From NCBI RefSeq assembly GCF_900142665.1, contig NZ_FRBR01000007.1, forward strand, positions 1 to 64,000: a stretch of 64,000 bases of DNA. Direction: 5' to 3'. Source of the stretch: Roseovarius pacificus. GTDB lineage: Bacteria > Pseudomonadota > Alphaproteobacteria > Rhodobacterales > Rhodobacteraceae. Below the pieces are notes generated by a model. The model searched no databases, had not been told where the DNA came from, and worked only from the letters and a program-made list of their open reading frames with translations. A program made the translations under genes and the position numbers. Below are positions 1-8,263 of the stretch, in pieces; position 1 is the first letter of the stretch; each line of letters begins with the position of its first letter.

Positions 1-93
1 GCTCAGGTGCGAGAAAACCGTCAGTTCATTCGAAGCCTTCGTCAACCTCGCATGTACAATGGCATGGATCGCTTAAATGCAGACGCTGCCTAG
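1..93 (+). CDS. possible 3' end of an unidentified gene
   Basis: Frame 1 is open from the first base to a TAG at 91-93 and encodes 30 residues that are Arg- and Asn-rich and look protein-like (it ends DRLNADAA). The family cannot be recognised from so short a tail. A GC-rich inverted repeat (CCGGC/GCCGG near 97-112) follows and could be a transcription end, but it lacks a T run. It could equally be a chance open frame, so confidence is low. Confidence 0.3.
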   Translation, partial: AQVRENRQFIRSLRQPRMYNGMDRLNADAA

Positions 94-176
94 GGCTCCG
101 GCTGCGCGCCGGCAGGGCCGCAAATCCGCCATTATCGGGTCATAGAAATGCCGCGCCGTCGGGGCAGACAAGCGGC

Positions 177-488
177 ATGACGATGATGCCGACACATGCG
201 CAATCGCACGCCGACAGGTTCGATCGCCGGGCACGGCGGGCGCGCAGTCTTGCCAGTCTGGTCATGTTCGCCCTCGTGGGCACCTCCCTGACGGCCATCT
301 GGCAGGACCGCCGCCTTGCTCCGGCCGTTCATGACGGCATGCTGGTGGTGCAGGCGAAAACCGCCGAAATGCTGGAAGACTCCGGCGTGGCGCAGACCTA
401 TCTCGCCTCGCTCGGCAACAGCGGCCCGAAAGGGGCCGATAACGGCGACAGCGCCATGACCCGCCTGCTGCTGAGCATCCGGGATTAA
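177..488 (+). CDS. small membrane-anchored protein of unknown function
   Basis: A 103-residue protein that I do not recognise. A basic N-terminus (about residues 14-24, rich in Arg) precedes one hydrophobic segment at about residues 24-42, followed by a hydrophilic, Ala/Asp-containing tail. This predicts a single-pass inner-membrane protein with a periplasmic C-terminus. There are several possible ATG codons at the start (177, 183, 186) and no strong ribosome binding site. It is convergent with the GT-like gene that ends at 550. The gene call rests on codon bias and topology only. Confidence 0.6.
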   Translation: MTMMPTHAQSHADRFDRRARRARSLASLVMFALVGTSLTAIWQDRRLAPAVHDGMLVVQAKTAEMLEDSGVAQTYLASLGNSGPKGADNGDSAMTRLLLSIRD

Positions 489-549
489 CCTTTCCCCGAC
501 CGGACCCTGACGTGTTCCCCGGCCCGATCCGCGCCGGGCGAGGGCTCTC

Positions 550-1419
550 TCAGAACCACTGCCCCGGCTCCATCAGGCCGAGATCCAGCAACTGGCGCGA
601 ATGCCACTCGAACGGGGTGGAGTTGTGCCACTTGAAGGTCTCGATATCGAAGGTCGAGCCGGGGTTGCGCTTCAGCGCCTTGGCGGTGCGGAACGAGACC
701 ACCGCCGCCGTCAGGTTGTGATGCCACGGGCAGGCATAGGTGTTGTATTCCTCGTCCGAAAACGTGTGATCCTCGCGCAGCGTCAGCCCCTCGCGGGCGC
801 GGAACAATGCGATGCGGTCGATCTTGCGGCGCGGGGCAGGGATGTGCTCCTCGTAGCGCCAGCGCAGCCCGCCGAAGAAATCCAGCTGCCGCTCTTTCGG
901 GTGGTTGTGATTGGCCGGATCGTTGCGCGCCAGCGCGTAATAGCCCGACTTGTCCAGATGCGCATCCTCCAGCGACACCGCGTTCGGGTGCCGTCCCAGA
1001 TCCCCGGCATAGAGATCCACCACATAGGTCAGCATCGCATCGCGCCGCTCTTCGGTGTGAAAGGCCAGCATCTCGCCCACGGTGCGGGTTTCGCAGAACG
1101 GGTAGAACAGGTATTCGCCGTTGAAACAGTAAAACATCCACAGCCCCGGCGCGGCGGCGATGATCCGGTTGACAGGCGCGGTGAAATCGCCCGAGCCGAC
1201 CACGTCATGGGTGATCCTGTGCACCCGTGGCGCCACGTCCCCGGCCAGCGCGAATCCCTCGGGCATCAGCGCCAGAACCGCCGTGAACCCGCAATCCAGA
1301 TGGTGGCGCAGGGTGCTGTCCACCTCGGTGTCGTCCTCAATCAGGACAATCGCCACCGGCCCCGTGGCCAGGGCGGCCTTGCCACGGCTCAGGAAATCGT
1401 CAAGGCTGTCATACTGCAT
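550..1419 (-). CDS. putative glycosyltransferase family 2-like protein
   Basis: About 289 residues from the ATG at 1419; an in-frame ATG at 1464 would add 15. The N-terminus reads AIVLIEDDTEVDSTLRHHL followed by GFTAVLAL, the pattern of PF13704-type glycosyltransferase-like proteins in which a short acidic motif precedes a Rossmann strand. The remainder is rich in aromatic and His residues. No signal peptide or membrane segment is visible. It is divergent from miaB, with about 100 bases between the starts. The start at 1419 was preferred because the homology-like region begins just after it. Substrate is unknown, and a non-enzymatic role cannot be excluded. Confidence 0.55.
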   Translation of the reverse strand: MQYDSLDDFLSRGKAALATGPVAIVLIEDDTEVDSTLRHHLDCGFTAVLALMPEGFALAGDVAPRVHRITHDVVGSGDFTAPVNRIIAAAPGLWMFYCFNGEYLFYPFCETRTVGEMLAFHTEERRDAMLTYVVDLYAGDLGRHPNAVSLEDAHLDKSGYYALARNDPANHNHPKERQLDFFGGLRWRYEEHIPAPRRKIDRIALFRAREGLTLREDHTFSDEEYNTYACPWHHNLTAAVVSFRTAKALKRNPGSTFDIETFKWHNSTPFEWHSRQLLDLGLMEPGQWF

Positions 1420-1523
1420 CGCTGCCCCCGGTTTTGCGCCAGACTCCGCCAATTCGACCTCCATTGCAAGACACCCCGAACATGATGTAGGAGCGCCCCT
1501 GTAACAAGGCAGGAGCGGCCCCC

Positions 1524-2852
1524 ATGTCCGACCCCAGGAAACTGTTCATCAAGACCTATGGCTGCCAGATGAACGTCTATGACAGCGAGCGCATGGCCGA
1601 GGCCATGGGCGGCGCGGGCTATGTCGAAACCGACAGCCCCGACGATGCCGACATGATCCTGCTCAACACCTGCCACATCCGCGAAAAGGCCGCCGAAAAG
1701 GTCTATTCCGAACTGGGCCGGTTCCGCGCGCTCAAGGATCAAAACCCCGATCTCAAGATCGGCGTGGCGGGCTGCGTCGCGCAGGCCGAGGGCGAGGAAA
1801 TCATGCGCCGCCAGCCGCTGGTCGATCTGGTCGTCGGCCCGCAATCCTACCACCGCCTGCCGCAGATGGAGGCCCGCACCCGCAACGGCGAAAAGGCGCT
1901 CGACACCGATTTCCCGCTGGACGACAAGTTCGAAACCCTCAAATCCCGCGGCCCCAAGGCCAGACGCGGCCCCACCGCGTTTCTCACCGTGCAGGAAGGC
2001 TGCGACAAGTTCTGCGCCTTCTGCGTCGTGCCCTATACCCGCGGCGCCGAGGCCTCGCGCCCCGCGGCGCGCATCCTCGACGAGGCCCGCGAACTGGTCG
2101 ATCGCGGCGTGCGCGAAATCACCCTGCTGGGCCAGAACGTCAACGCCTATCACGGGGCCGGGCCGGACGGGGCCGACTGGTCGCTGGCCCGCCTGATCCG
2201 CGAGCTGGACAGGATCGACGGGCTGCTGCGCATCCGCTTCACCACCTCGCACCCCAACGACATGAGCGACGACCTGATCGACGCCCACGGCACCTGCGAC
2301 AAGCTCATGCCCTACCTGCACCTGCCCGTGCAGTCGGGCAGTGACCGCATCCTCAAGCGGATGAACCGCAAACACACCGCCGAAGAGTATATCCGCCTGA
2401 TCGAACGCATCCGCGCCGCGCGCCCCGATATCCTGATGTCGGGCGATTTCATCGTCGGCTTCCCCGAGGAAACCGACGCCGATTTCCAGGCCACGATGGA
2501 CCTGATCGAAGAGGTGAAATACGGCTACGCCTATTCCTTCAAATACTCCACCCGCCCCGGCACCCCGGCGGCAGAGCGCGAACAGCTTCCCGAAGACGTG
2601 AAAACCGACCGCCTGCACCGCCTGCAAGAGCGCATCACCCACCACCAGCGCGCCATTCAGGACGCCATGGTCGGGCGCACCGTGGGCGTTCTGTTCGAGA
2701 AAACGGGCCGCCTGCCGGGCCAGATGGTCGGCAAATCCGATTACCTGCACGCCGTGCATGTGGCCGATTGCGATCGTCAGCCGGGCGATCTGGCGCAGGT
2801 GGAAATCACCGAAAGCGGCTCCAATTCGCTGGCCGGGCGGCTCGTGTCCTGA
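1524..2852 (+). CDS. miaB: tRNA-2-methylthio-N6-dimethylallyladenosine synthase MiaB
   Basis: A 442-residue radical-SAM methylthiotransferase that converts i6A37 to ms2i6A37 in tRNAs reading UNN codons. The N-terminal UPF0004 domain starts with [13 protein letters not shown] and supplies the auxiliary [4Fe-4S] cysteines (about residues 11, 47 and 81). The radical-SAM motif CDKFCAFC lies near residue 156, followed by PYTRG. A C-terminal TRAM-like domain ends the protein. Length matches the family. The ATG has an AGGAG ribosome binding site about 9 bases upstream. A long open frame on the opposite strand is a GC artefact. Confidence 0.97.
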   Translation: MSDPRKLFIKTYGCQMNVYDSERMAEAMGGAGYVETDSPDDADMILLNTCHIREKAAEKVYSELGRFRALKDQNPDLKIGVAGCVAQAEGEEIMRRQPLVDLVVGPQSYHRLPQMEARTRNGEKALDTDFPLDDKFETLKSRGPKARRGPTAFLTVQEGCDKFCAFCVVPYTRGAEASRPAARILDEARELVDRGVREITLLGQNVNAYHGAGPDGADWSLARLIRELDRIDGLLRIRFTTSHPNDMSDDLIDAHGTCDKLMPYLHLPVQSGSDRILKRMNRKHTAEEYIRLIERIRAARPDILMSGDFIVGFPEETDADFQATMDLIEEVKYGYAYSFKYSTRPGTPAAEREQLPEDVKTDRLHRLQERITHHQRAIQDAMVGRTVGVLFEKTGRLPGQMVGKSDYLHAVHVADCDRQPGDLAQVEITESGSNSLAGRLVS

Positions 2853-3057
2853 AACATTCCTGACTCCGCCCGGCATCCAGCCCGATCCGATCCCCGGATT
2901 TTTTGGGGACTGTTGCCCGTTACGACACAATATATGGTGAATTCTCCTTCACATCGGGCCTGAACTTGCTAGAATGCCGCAATGTTTCCGGTGTGTGTAG
3001 GCTTCGGTCCCGTCCGCGCCGGGAACCTTCGGGGGAACTGGTGAAAGGGGCAGTACC

Positions 3058-3636
3058 GTGGTGAAACAGTTTTCGATTTCAATGCGTCGCGTTCTGGGGG
3101 GGCTTGCCGCCATCGCCCTGGGGCTTGCGGCAATGGCCGATGCCGGGCAGGCGCAGCAGGGCCAGCGCGTCATCAAGGGCGAAAGATACATTCCGACCAT
3201 CTGGGTCGATCCGGACGGGTGCGAACACTGGGTGATGGACGACGGCGCCGAAGGATACATGTCGCCGCACGTCACCCGCGAGGGTATCCCGGTCTGCCGC
3301 CGGGGCGATGTCTGCGGGGTGATGAACTCCGATCAGCTGTTCCGCACCGACAGCGCGCATATCAACGCCGCGGGCCGTCAGCGCCTGGCCAGCTTCTTCC
3401 GTCAGGCGGGGGCCGTGTCCTATATCATCACCGGGCACACCGACAGCCGCGCCTCGGACGAATACAACATGAACCTGTCGTATCGCCGCGCCAACGCGGT
3501 GGCGCGCGTCGCCCAGAGCGTGGGCGCGCGTGTCTCCGATATCCGCGGCTATGGCGAACGCATGCCCAAGGCATCCAACGCCAGCGCGGCGGGCATGGCG
3601 CAAAACCGCCGTGTCGAAATCATCTGCATTCGCTGA
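3058..3636 (+). CDS. OmpA-family peptidoglycan-associated protein with WVDPDGC motif
   Basis: A 192-residue exported protein. The start is GTG at 3058 with an AAAGGGG site upstream; GTG 3061 and ATG 3082 are alternatives. A signal peptide ends about AGQAQQ (residue 36-38). Next comes an unusual block, IWVDPDGCEHWVMDDGAEGYM (split here: IWVDPDGC, EHWVMDDGAEGYM), shared with the next gene. The C-terminal half is an OmpA/MotB domain with ITGHTDSRASDEYN, LSYRRANAV and QNRRVEI, which binds peptidoglycan. It lacks a beta-barrel, so it is a periplasmic or cell-wall-linked protein. It is followed 13 bases later by the lipoprotein gene. Confidence 0.88.
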   Translation: MVKQFSISMRRVLGGLAAIALGLAAMADAGQAQQGQRVIKGERYIPTIWVDPDGCEHWVMDDGAEGYMSPHVTREGIPVCRRGDVCGVMNSDQLFRTDSAHINAAGRQRLASFFRQAGAVSYIITGHTDSRASDEYNMNLSYRRANAVARVAQSVGARVSDIRGYGERMPKASNASAAGMAQNRRVEIICIR

Positions 3637-3649
3637 GGGGGCGGTTTCC

Positions 3650-3961
3650 ATGAAAATTATCAATCTTGCGATTGCTCTGCCTCTTGCCGGCCTCGTGGCG
3701 GCCTGCGGTCACGGCACGGTCGGACCCGACAAAACCCGTGACCGGGGGTTCGACAAGAAACATCTCAGCCAGCTTCAGGCCGGTATCTGGGTCGATCCCA
3801 ACGGCTGTGATCACTGGATCATCGACGATGGCGTCGAAGGCTACCTCTCGCAGCGGCTCGACAGGTACGGCAAGCCGGTCTGCTCGGGCGTCGCACCGCC
3901 CACCGTGGCGACAGGGAGTTTCAAGGGCGGCTCCACGAGCTCGCTGGGCGATCCGCTCTGA
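3650..3961 (+). CDS. small lipoprotein sharing the WVDPNGC motif with the upstream OmpA protein
   Basis: A 103-residue protein. The ATG at 3650 is followed by a lipoprotein signal with lipobox LVAAC (Cys at about residue 20). Its centre, IWVDPNGCDHW then IIDDGVEGYL, is clearly homologous to the block in the upstream OmpA-family protein (IWVDPDGC EHWVMDDGAEGYM), including a later PVC. The pair is probably one transcript ending at the hairpin at 3986. An upstream in-frame start at 3530 would overlap the previous gene and lose the signal peptide, so it was rejected. The function of the motif is unknown; the two Cys may form a disulfide. Confidence 0.85.
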   Translation: MKIINLAIALPLAGLVAACGHGTVGPDKTRDRGFDKKHLSQLQAGIWVDPNGCDHWIIDDGVEGYLSQRLDRYGKPVCSGVAPPTVATGSFKGGSTSSLGDPL

Positions 3962-3985
3962 TGCCCTCCCACGTGACGCAAAATC

Positions 3986-4015
3986 AGCCGCAGGCCTTCC
4001 GCCTGCGGCTTTTTT
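3986..4015 (+). terminator. rho-independent terminator after the OmpA/lipoprotein pair
   Basis: A perfect stem AGCCGCAGGC / GCCTGCGGCT (3986-3995 with 4001-4010) with a short CTTCC loop is followed directly by six T residues. It sits 25 bases after the lipoprotein stop and before the phoH leader. Confidence 0.93.
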
Positions 4016-4107
4016 CGTTTCAACTTCGTGACAATATGAAACCGGTGCTTGCACAGGCTCATGCAACTTGGCACCCTTGACTGAAACCTCTTGCGCAGGA
4101 GAACCGA

Positions 4108-5124
4108 TTGGTCACCACCCAACTGCCCCAGACGCCCGGTCCCGACACCTTGCACGAAGAAGCTGTCGAATTCCCCGACAACCGCCTTCTGATCGACCTG
4201 TGCGGCGAATATGATCGCAACCTTGCCGATATCGAACGCAGTCTCGGCGTGCAGATCCTGCGCCGGGGCAATCAGCTTGTCGTGATGGGCGAAGAGACCC
4301 CGGCAAAGGAAACCGTCGAGGTGCTGCGCGCGCTCTATCAGCGTCTGGAAAGCGGCCGGATGGTCGAACCCGGCGACGTGGATCGCGAATTGCGCATGGG
4401 CTCCGACTCCGACGAGATCGGCGCGCGCGACGGCGATCAGCTCGAAATGTTCAAGGGGGGCCGGGTCGAGATCAAGACCCGCAAGAAACTGGTCGAACCG
4501 CGCACCGAGGCGCAAAAGGCCTATGTGCAATCGCTTTTCGGCAACGAACTGGCCTTCGGCATCGGCCCGGCGGGCACCGGCAAGACCTATCTGGCGGTGG
4601 CGGTGGGCGTGTCGATGTTCATCGAGGGCCATGTCGATCGCATCATCCTCAGCCGCCCGGCGGTCGAGGCGGGCGAGAAACTGGGCTACCTGCCCGGCGA
4701 CATGAAGGAAAAGGTCGATCCCTACATGCAGCCGCTCTACGACGCGCTGAACGATTTCCTGCCCGGCAAGCAACTGGCCAAGCTGATCGAGGAAAAGCGC
4801 ATCGAGATCGCGCCGCTCGCCTTCATGCGCGGGCGCACATTGGCCAATGCCTTCGTGGTGCTGGACGAGGCGCAGAACGCCACCTCCATGCAGATGAAGA
4901 TGTTCCTCACCCGTCTGGGCGAAGGGTCGCGCATGGTCATCACCGGCGACCGCAGCCAGATCGACCTGCCGCGCGGCGTCACCTCGGGCCTGCACGATGC
5001 CGAACGCCTGCTGGGCCGGATTCCCGGCATCGCCTTCAACTACTTCACCTCGCGGGACGTGGTCCGCCATCCATTGGTCGCCGCCATCATCGAGGCCTAT
5101 GACAAGGACGCGCCCACCGGTTGA
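4108..5124 (+). CDS. phoH: PhoH-family ATPase
   Basis: A 338-residue cytoplasmic P-loop protein. It starts at TTG 4108 with an AGGAG site 7 bases upstream. The N-terminal KH-like region precedes Walker A GPAGTGKT (about residue 153) and Walker B VVLDEAQN (about 250), followed by TGDRSQID. PhoH/PhoL proteins are ATPases linked to RNA metabolism and ribosome maturation, usually encoded beside ybeY as here. The phoH-ybeY-corC-lnt order is a widely conserved proteobacterial cluster. Confidence 0.94.
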   Translation: MVTTQLPQTPGPDTLHEEAVEFPDNRLLIDLCGEYDRNLADIERSLGVQILRRGNQLVVMGEETPAKETVEVLRALYQRLESGRMVEPGDVDRELRMGSDSDEIGARDGDQLEMFKGGRVEIKTRKKLVEPRTEAQKAYVQSLFGNELAFGIGPAGTGKTYLAVAVGVSMFIEGHVDRIILSRPAVEAGEKLGYLPGDMKEKVDPYMQPLYDALNDFLPGKQLAKLIEEKRIEIAPLAFMRGRTLANAFVVLDEAQNATSMQMKMFLTRLGEGSRMVITGDRSQIDLPRGVTSGLHDAERLLGRIPGIAFNYFTSRDVVRHPLVAAIIEAYDKDAPTG

Positions 5125-5153
5125 CCTGCCGTGCAAAACCCGGCAATGCCATT

Positions 5154-5198
5154 TCTTCTTGCTCCAAATATCCCGGGGGTCCGGGGGCTGGCCCCCGG
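5154..5198. repeat. GC-rich extragenic palindrome between phoH and ybeY
   Basis: A perfect 8-base inverted repeat CCGGGGGC/GCCCCCGG (5181-5188 and 5191-5198) is preceded by CTCCAAATATCCCGGGGGT. This composite recurs, from memory, between genes in many Rhodobacteraceae genomes. Here it lies in the 84-base gap between the phoH stop and the ybeY start. I see no second copy in this window. It may act as an mRNA-stabilising or attenuating hairpin. Confidence 0.6.
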
Positions 5199-5208
5199 CA
5201 TATGCCAC

Positions 5209-5712
5209 ATGCTCACCGATACGCTGATCGAGGACAGCCGCTGGCAAGAGGCCGGCCTGGAAGACCTCGCCGAAACCGCCGCACAGGCCGCGCTGGCCCA
5301 TCTCGGGCTGGACCCCGCCGACTGGGAAATCGCCGTTCTGGGCTGCGACGATGCGCGCATCGCCGCGCTCAACGCCGATTTTCGCGGCAAACCGCAGCCC
5401 ACCAACGTGCTCAGCTGGCCCGAGGACGATCTCGCCCCCGACACCCCCGGCGCGCGCCCCGCGCCGCCCGGGCCCGAAGCCGGGGCCGGGCAGGGGCCGT
5501 CGCATCTCGGCGACATCGCCATCGCCTACGAAACCTGTCAGCGCGAGGCCTCCGAGGCGGCCATCCCCCCCGCCGATCACATCACCCACCTGATCGTGCA
5601 TGCGGTGCTGCATCTGCTGGGCTACGACCATATCCGTGACAAGGATGCCACCCTGATGGAGCAAACCGAGGTCGCCATACTTGGCAAACTCGGGGTGCGT
5701 GACCCATATTAG
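5209..5712 (+). CDS. ybeY: endoribonuclease YbeY (rRNA maturation)
   Basis: A 167-residue UPF0054 metalloprotein with the zinc motif HAVLHLLGYDH near residue 126, the three-His signature of the family. YbeY takes part in 16S rRNA 3'-end maturation and ribosome quality control. The start at ATG 5209 (MLTDTLIEDS) was chosen because the earlier GTG at 5131 would force translation through the palindromic repeat and add 26 residues unlike the family. A Pro/Gly-rich insert (about residues 80-100) is typical of high-GC alphaproteobacteria. Confidence 0.94.
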   Translation: MLTDTLIEDSRWQEAGLEDLAETAAQAALAHLGLDPADWEIAVLGCDDARIAALNADFRGKPQPTNVLSWPEDDLAPDTPGARPAPPGPEAGAGQGPSHLGDIAIAYETCQREASEAAIPPADHITHLIVHAVLHLLGYDHIRDKDATLMEQTEVAILGKLGVRDPY

Positions 5713-5760
5713 GGGTATTGACCGGGGCCGCATATGGCCCGACCACTGGAAAAAGAGACG

Positions 5761-6654
5761 ATGGGCGACAGTACAGACGAGTCCTCTAACGCGGCGCAAA
5801 GCGCGCAGCCCGACACCGGGCACGACAGTGACGAGGACCAGGGCGGATTTTTCCGCCGCATCATCGGGGCCTTCAGCCCCGCCGAAGAACACTCCGAAGC
5901 CGAGGACACGGCCGAACGTTCCGTGCCGCAGGGCGCGCCGGGGCTGCGCAACCTGCACGACATGGCGGTCGAGGACGTGGCCATCCCCAAGGCGGATATC
6001 GTTTCGGTCCCGGCCACCATCACCAAGGACGATCTCGTCGATGTGTTCCGCGACAGCGGAATGAGCCGCCTGCCGGTCTATGACGGCACGCTCGACACGC
6101 CCATCGGCATGATCCACCTCAAGGACCTGGCGCTGCGCCACGGCTTCAACGGCAAGGGCACGGCGTTCTCGCTCAAGCAGATGCTGCGCCCGCTGCTGTT
6201 CGTGCCGCCCTCGATGCCCATCGGCGTGCTGTTGCAGAAAATGCAGGCCGAACGCCGGCACATGGCGCTGGTGATCGACGAATACGGCGGCGTGGACGGG
6301 CTCGTGACCATCGAGGACCTGATCGAGCAGGTCGTGGGCGAGATCGAGGACGAACACGATGTCGACGACGATCAGCTCTACATCCGCGAAAGCCCCGGCT
6401 GCTATCTCGCCGCGGCCAAGACCCCGCTGGACGAGTTCGAACAGGAGATCGGCCTGTCGCTGACCGACGCCGAAGAGGTCGACGAGGAAGAGATCGACAC
6501 GCTCGGCGGGCTGGTCTTTGTCCTGCTGGGCCGCGTGCCGGTGCGCGGCGAGGTGGTGGAACACCCCTCCGGCGCGATGATCGAGGTGATCGACGCCGAC
6601 CCCCGCCGCATCAAGCGCCTGCGCGTCCGGCTGCCCGGCCACACGGATGGCTGA
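5761..6654 (+). CDS. corC: CorC/HlyC-family CBS-domain protein
   Basis: About 297 residues from the ATG at 5761, which has GGAAAAAGAG just upstream; ATG 5734 is an in-frame alternative. Two CBS domains (about residues 60-180, with RLPVYDG and LVIDEYGGVDGLVT) are followed by a CorC_HlyC transporter-associated domain (about 215-290). The membrane DUF21 domain of larger paralogs is absent, so this is a soluble protein. It is associated with Mg/Co homeostasis. Its stop overlaps the lnt start by 8 bases, so the two are translationally coupled. Confidence 0.92.
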   Translation: MGDSTDESSNAAQSAQPDTGHDSDEDQGGFFRRIIGAFSPAEEHSEAEDTAERSVPQGAPGLRNLHDMAVEDVAIPKADIVSVPATITKDDLVDVFRDSGMSRLPVYDGTLDTPIGMIHLKDLALRHGFNGKGTAFSLKQMLRPLLFVPPSMPIGVLLQKMQAERRHMALVIDEYGGVDGLVTIEDLIEQVVGEIEDEHDVDDDQLYIRESPGCYLAAAKTPLDEFEQEIGLSLTDAEEVDEEEIDTLGGLVFVLLGRVPVRGEVVEHPSGAMIEVIDADPRRIKRLRVRLPGHTDG

Positions 6655-8167
6655 CAGCCCGGTTCAGGCCACGGCCGCCCGCGCCGCCGCGCTGCGCGCG
6701 CGCCACCGCCTGCCGCTGGCCGGGCTGTTCGGCGCGCTCGCGGCGCTCGGGCAGGCCCCGTGGGGCCTCTGGCCCGCCACCATCGCCGGACTGGCCGCGC
6801 TCTATGCGCTGTTCACCGCCACCTCCGGCTGGCGCCGCGCCGCCCTGTTGGGATGGGCGGCGGGGACGGGGTATTTCGCCCTGGCCCTCAGCTGGATCGT
6901 CGAACCCTTCCTTGTCGATATCGCGCGCCACGGCTGGATGGCGCCCTTTGCGCTCGTCGGGCTCAGCGGCGGCCTTGCGCTGTTCTGGGCGGGCGGTTTT
7001 GCCCTGGCCCGTGCCGCGGGCGGGCGTGCGCCCGCTTTCATCGCCGCGCTGGTGCTGGCCGAGGCCGCGCGCACCTATCTTCTGACGGGCTTTCCCTGGG
7101 CACAGGCGGGCCATGCGCTGATCGGCACCGCCTGGCTGCACTGGGCCTCGCTCGGGGGCGCGCTTTTGCTGACCACGCTCACGCTCGCGGCGGCCAGCGC
7201 GCTCTGGCACGTCCTGACAGGCCCGCGCCTGCCCGCCGTGGCGACGCTGCTGGCCCTTGCCGCGCTGCACCTTGGCGGCAGCGCGCTGAGGCCGCCGGCC
7301 GATACGCCCGCCGACGCCCCCGTCGTGCGCCTGATTCAGCCCAACGCGCCGCAGCACCAGAAATGGGACCCGGCCCATATCCCGATCTTTTTCAACCGCC
7401 AGATCGCCTTTACCGCCGAAGGGCCGCAGCGCCCCGATCTGATCGTCTGGCCGGAAACGGCGGTGCCCGTTCTGCTGCACCGGGCCGGGCCTACCTTCGA
7501 GGCCATTTCCGAGGCGGCGGGCGGGGTGCCCGTGGTGCTGGGCCTGCAACGTATCGACGGTCTGCGGTTTTACAATTCGCTGGTCGCGCTCGATGAATCC
7601 GGCACCGCCAGCGCCGTTTATGACAAACACCACCTCGTGCCCTTCGGCGAATACATCCCCTTCGGCGACCGGCTTCAGGCCCTCGGAATCAGCGCCTTCG
7701 CCGCGCAGCAGGGCAACGGCTATTCCTCCGGCCCCGGCGCGCGGGTGATCGACCTGCCCGGCACGGGCCGCGCCCTGCCGCTGATCTGTTACGAAGGCGT
7801 CTTCCCGCAGGATGTCGCTGCCGCGCCCGAGCGCCCGGACATGCTGTTGCTGATCACCAATGACGCCTGGTTCGGGCAGGTGTCGGGGCCGTATCAGCAT
7901 CTCGCGCAGGCCCGCCTGCGCAGCGTCGAGCAGGGGCTGCCGATGATCCGCGTGGCCAATACCGGCGTTTCGGCCATGATCGACCCGGCAGGGCGCATCA
8001 TCGACCCGATCCCGCTCGGGCAGGCGGGCTGGCGCGACATTCCCTTGCCCGCGCCCCGGCCGCCCACGCCCTATGCCCGGACGGGCGATGCGCCGGCGCT
8101 GCTGCTCGCCGCCCTGATCCTTGGCCTGTGCCTTGCGCGGTACAGGAAGCGCAGCGGCCCCAGATAG
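6647..8167 (+). CDS. lnt: apolipoprotein N-acyltransferase Lnt
   Basis: A 506-residue inner-membrane enzyme that adds the third acyl chain to lipoproteins. Several transmembrane helices fill residues 20-215, then a nitrilase-type CN-hydrolase domain runs to about 480. The catalytic triad can be read: Glu in WPETAVP (about 268), Lys in YDKHHLVPFGEY (about 327) and Cys in ICYEGVFP (about 381). A final helix lies near residue 490. It is coupled to corC by an 8-base overlap. Confidence 0.96.
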   Translation: MADSPVQATAARAAALRARHRLPLAGLFGALAALGQAPWGLWPATIAGLAALYALFTATSGWRRAALLGWAAGTGYFALALSWIVEPFLVDIARHGWMAPFALVGLSGGLALFWAGGFALARAAGGRAPAFIAALVLAEAARTYLLTGFPWAQAGHALIGTAWLHWASLGGALLLTTLTLAAASALWHVLTGPRLPAVATLLALAALHLGGSALRPPADTPADAPVVRLIQPNAPQHQKWDPAHIPIFFNRQIAFTAEGPQRPDLIVWPETAVPVLLHRAGPTFEAISEAAGGVPVVLGLQRIDGLRFYNSLVALDESGTASAVYDKHHLVPFGEYIPFGDRLQALGISAFAAQQGNGYSSGPGARVIDLPGTGRALPLICYEGVFPQDVAAAPERPDMLLLITNDAWFGQVSGPYQHLAQARLRSVEQGLPMIRVANTGVSAMIDPAGRIIDPIPLGQAGWRDIPLPAPRPPTPYARTGDAPALLLAALILGLCLARYRKRSGPR

Positions 8168-8210
8168 CGATTGACGCGCCCCCGGCAGGCGCGTAACCAC
8201 ATCGCATACC

Positions 8211-8255
8211 CGTCACAACGGCTTCCTGGCGTGACGGCAGATATTCAATGGAGCA
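8211..8255 (+). promoter_or_regulatory. SAM/SAH riboswitch controlling metK translation
   Basis: This short element just before metK matches the SAM/SAH riboswitch known from Rhodobacterales. Stem arms GTCAC (8212-8216) and GTGAC (8231-8235) enclose a loop containing ACGGCTTCCTGGC. The loop segment GCTTCC (8221-8226) can pair with TGGAGC (8249-8254), forming an H-type pseudoknot. TGGAGC is also the only ribosome binding site for the ATG at 8264, so ligand binding would hide it and lower MetK synthesis. The class, location and gene partner all agree with the published family; the match is by eye from memory. Confidence 0.9.
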
Positions 8256-8263
8256 CTCAACTT

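Noticed and set aside
2889..2912. CCCC...GGGG hairpin with internal T run as miaB terminator
   Set aside because: The T run lies in the loop, not after the stem, so it is not a convincing terminator.
1389..2930. Long minus-strand frame opposite miaB (513 codons)
   Set aside because: Full overlap with a certain gene; hydrophobic Gly/Ala/Val/His-rich translation typical of antisense GC-rich frames.
3841..6642. 933-codon minus-strand frame across phoH, ybeY and corC
   Set aside because: Antisense to three well-supported genes; no domain recognised, composition is that of an antisense shadow.
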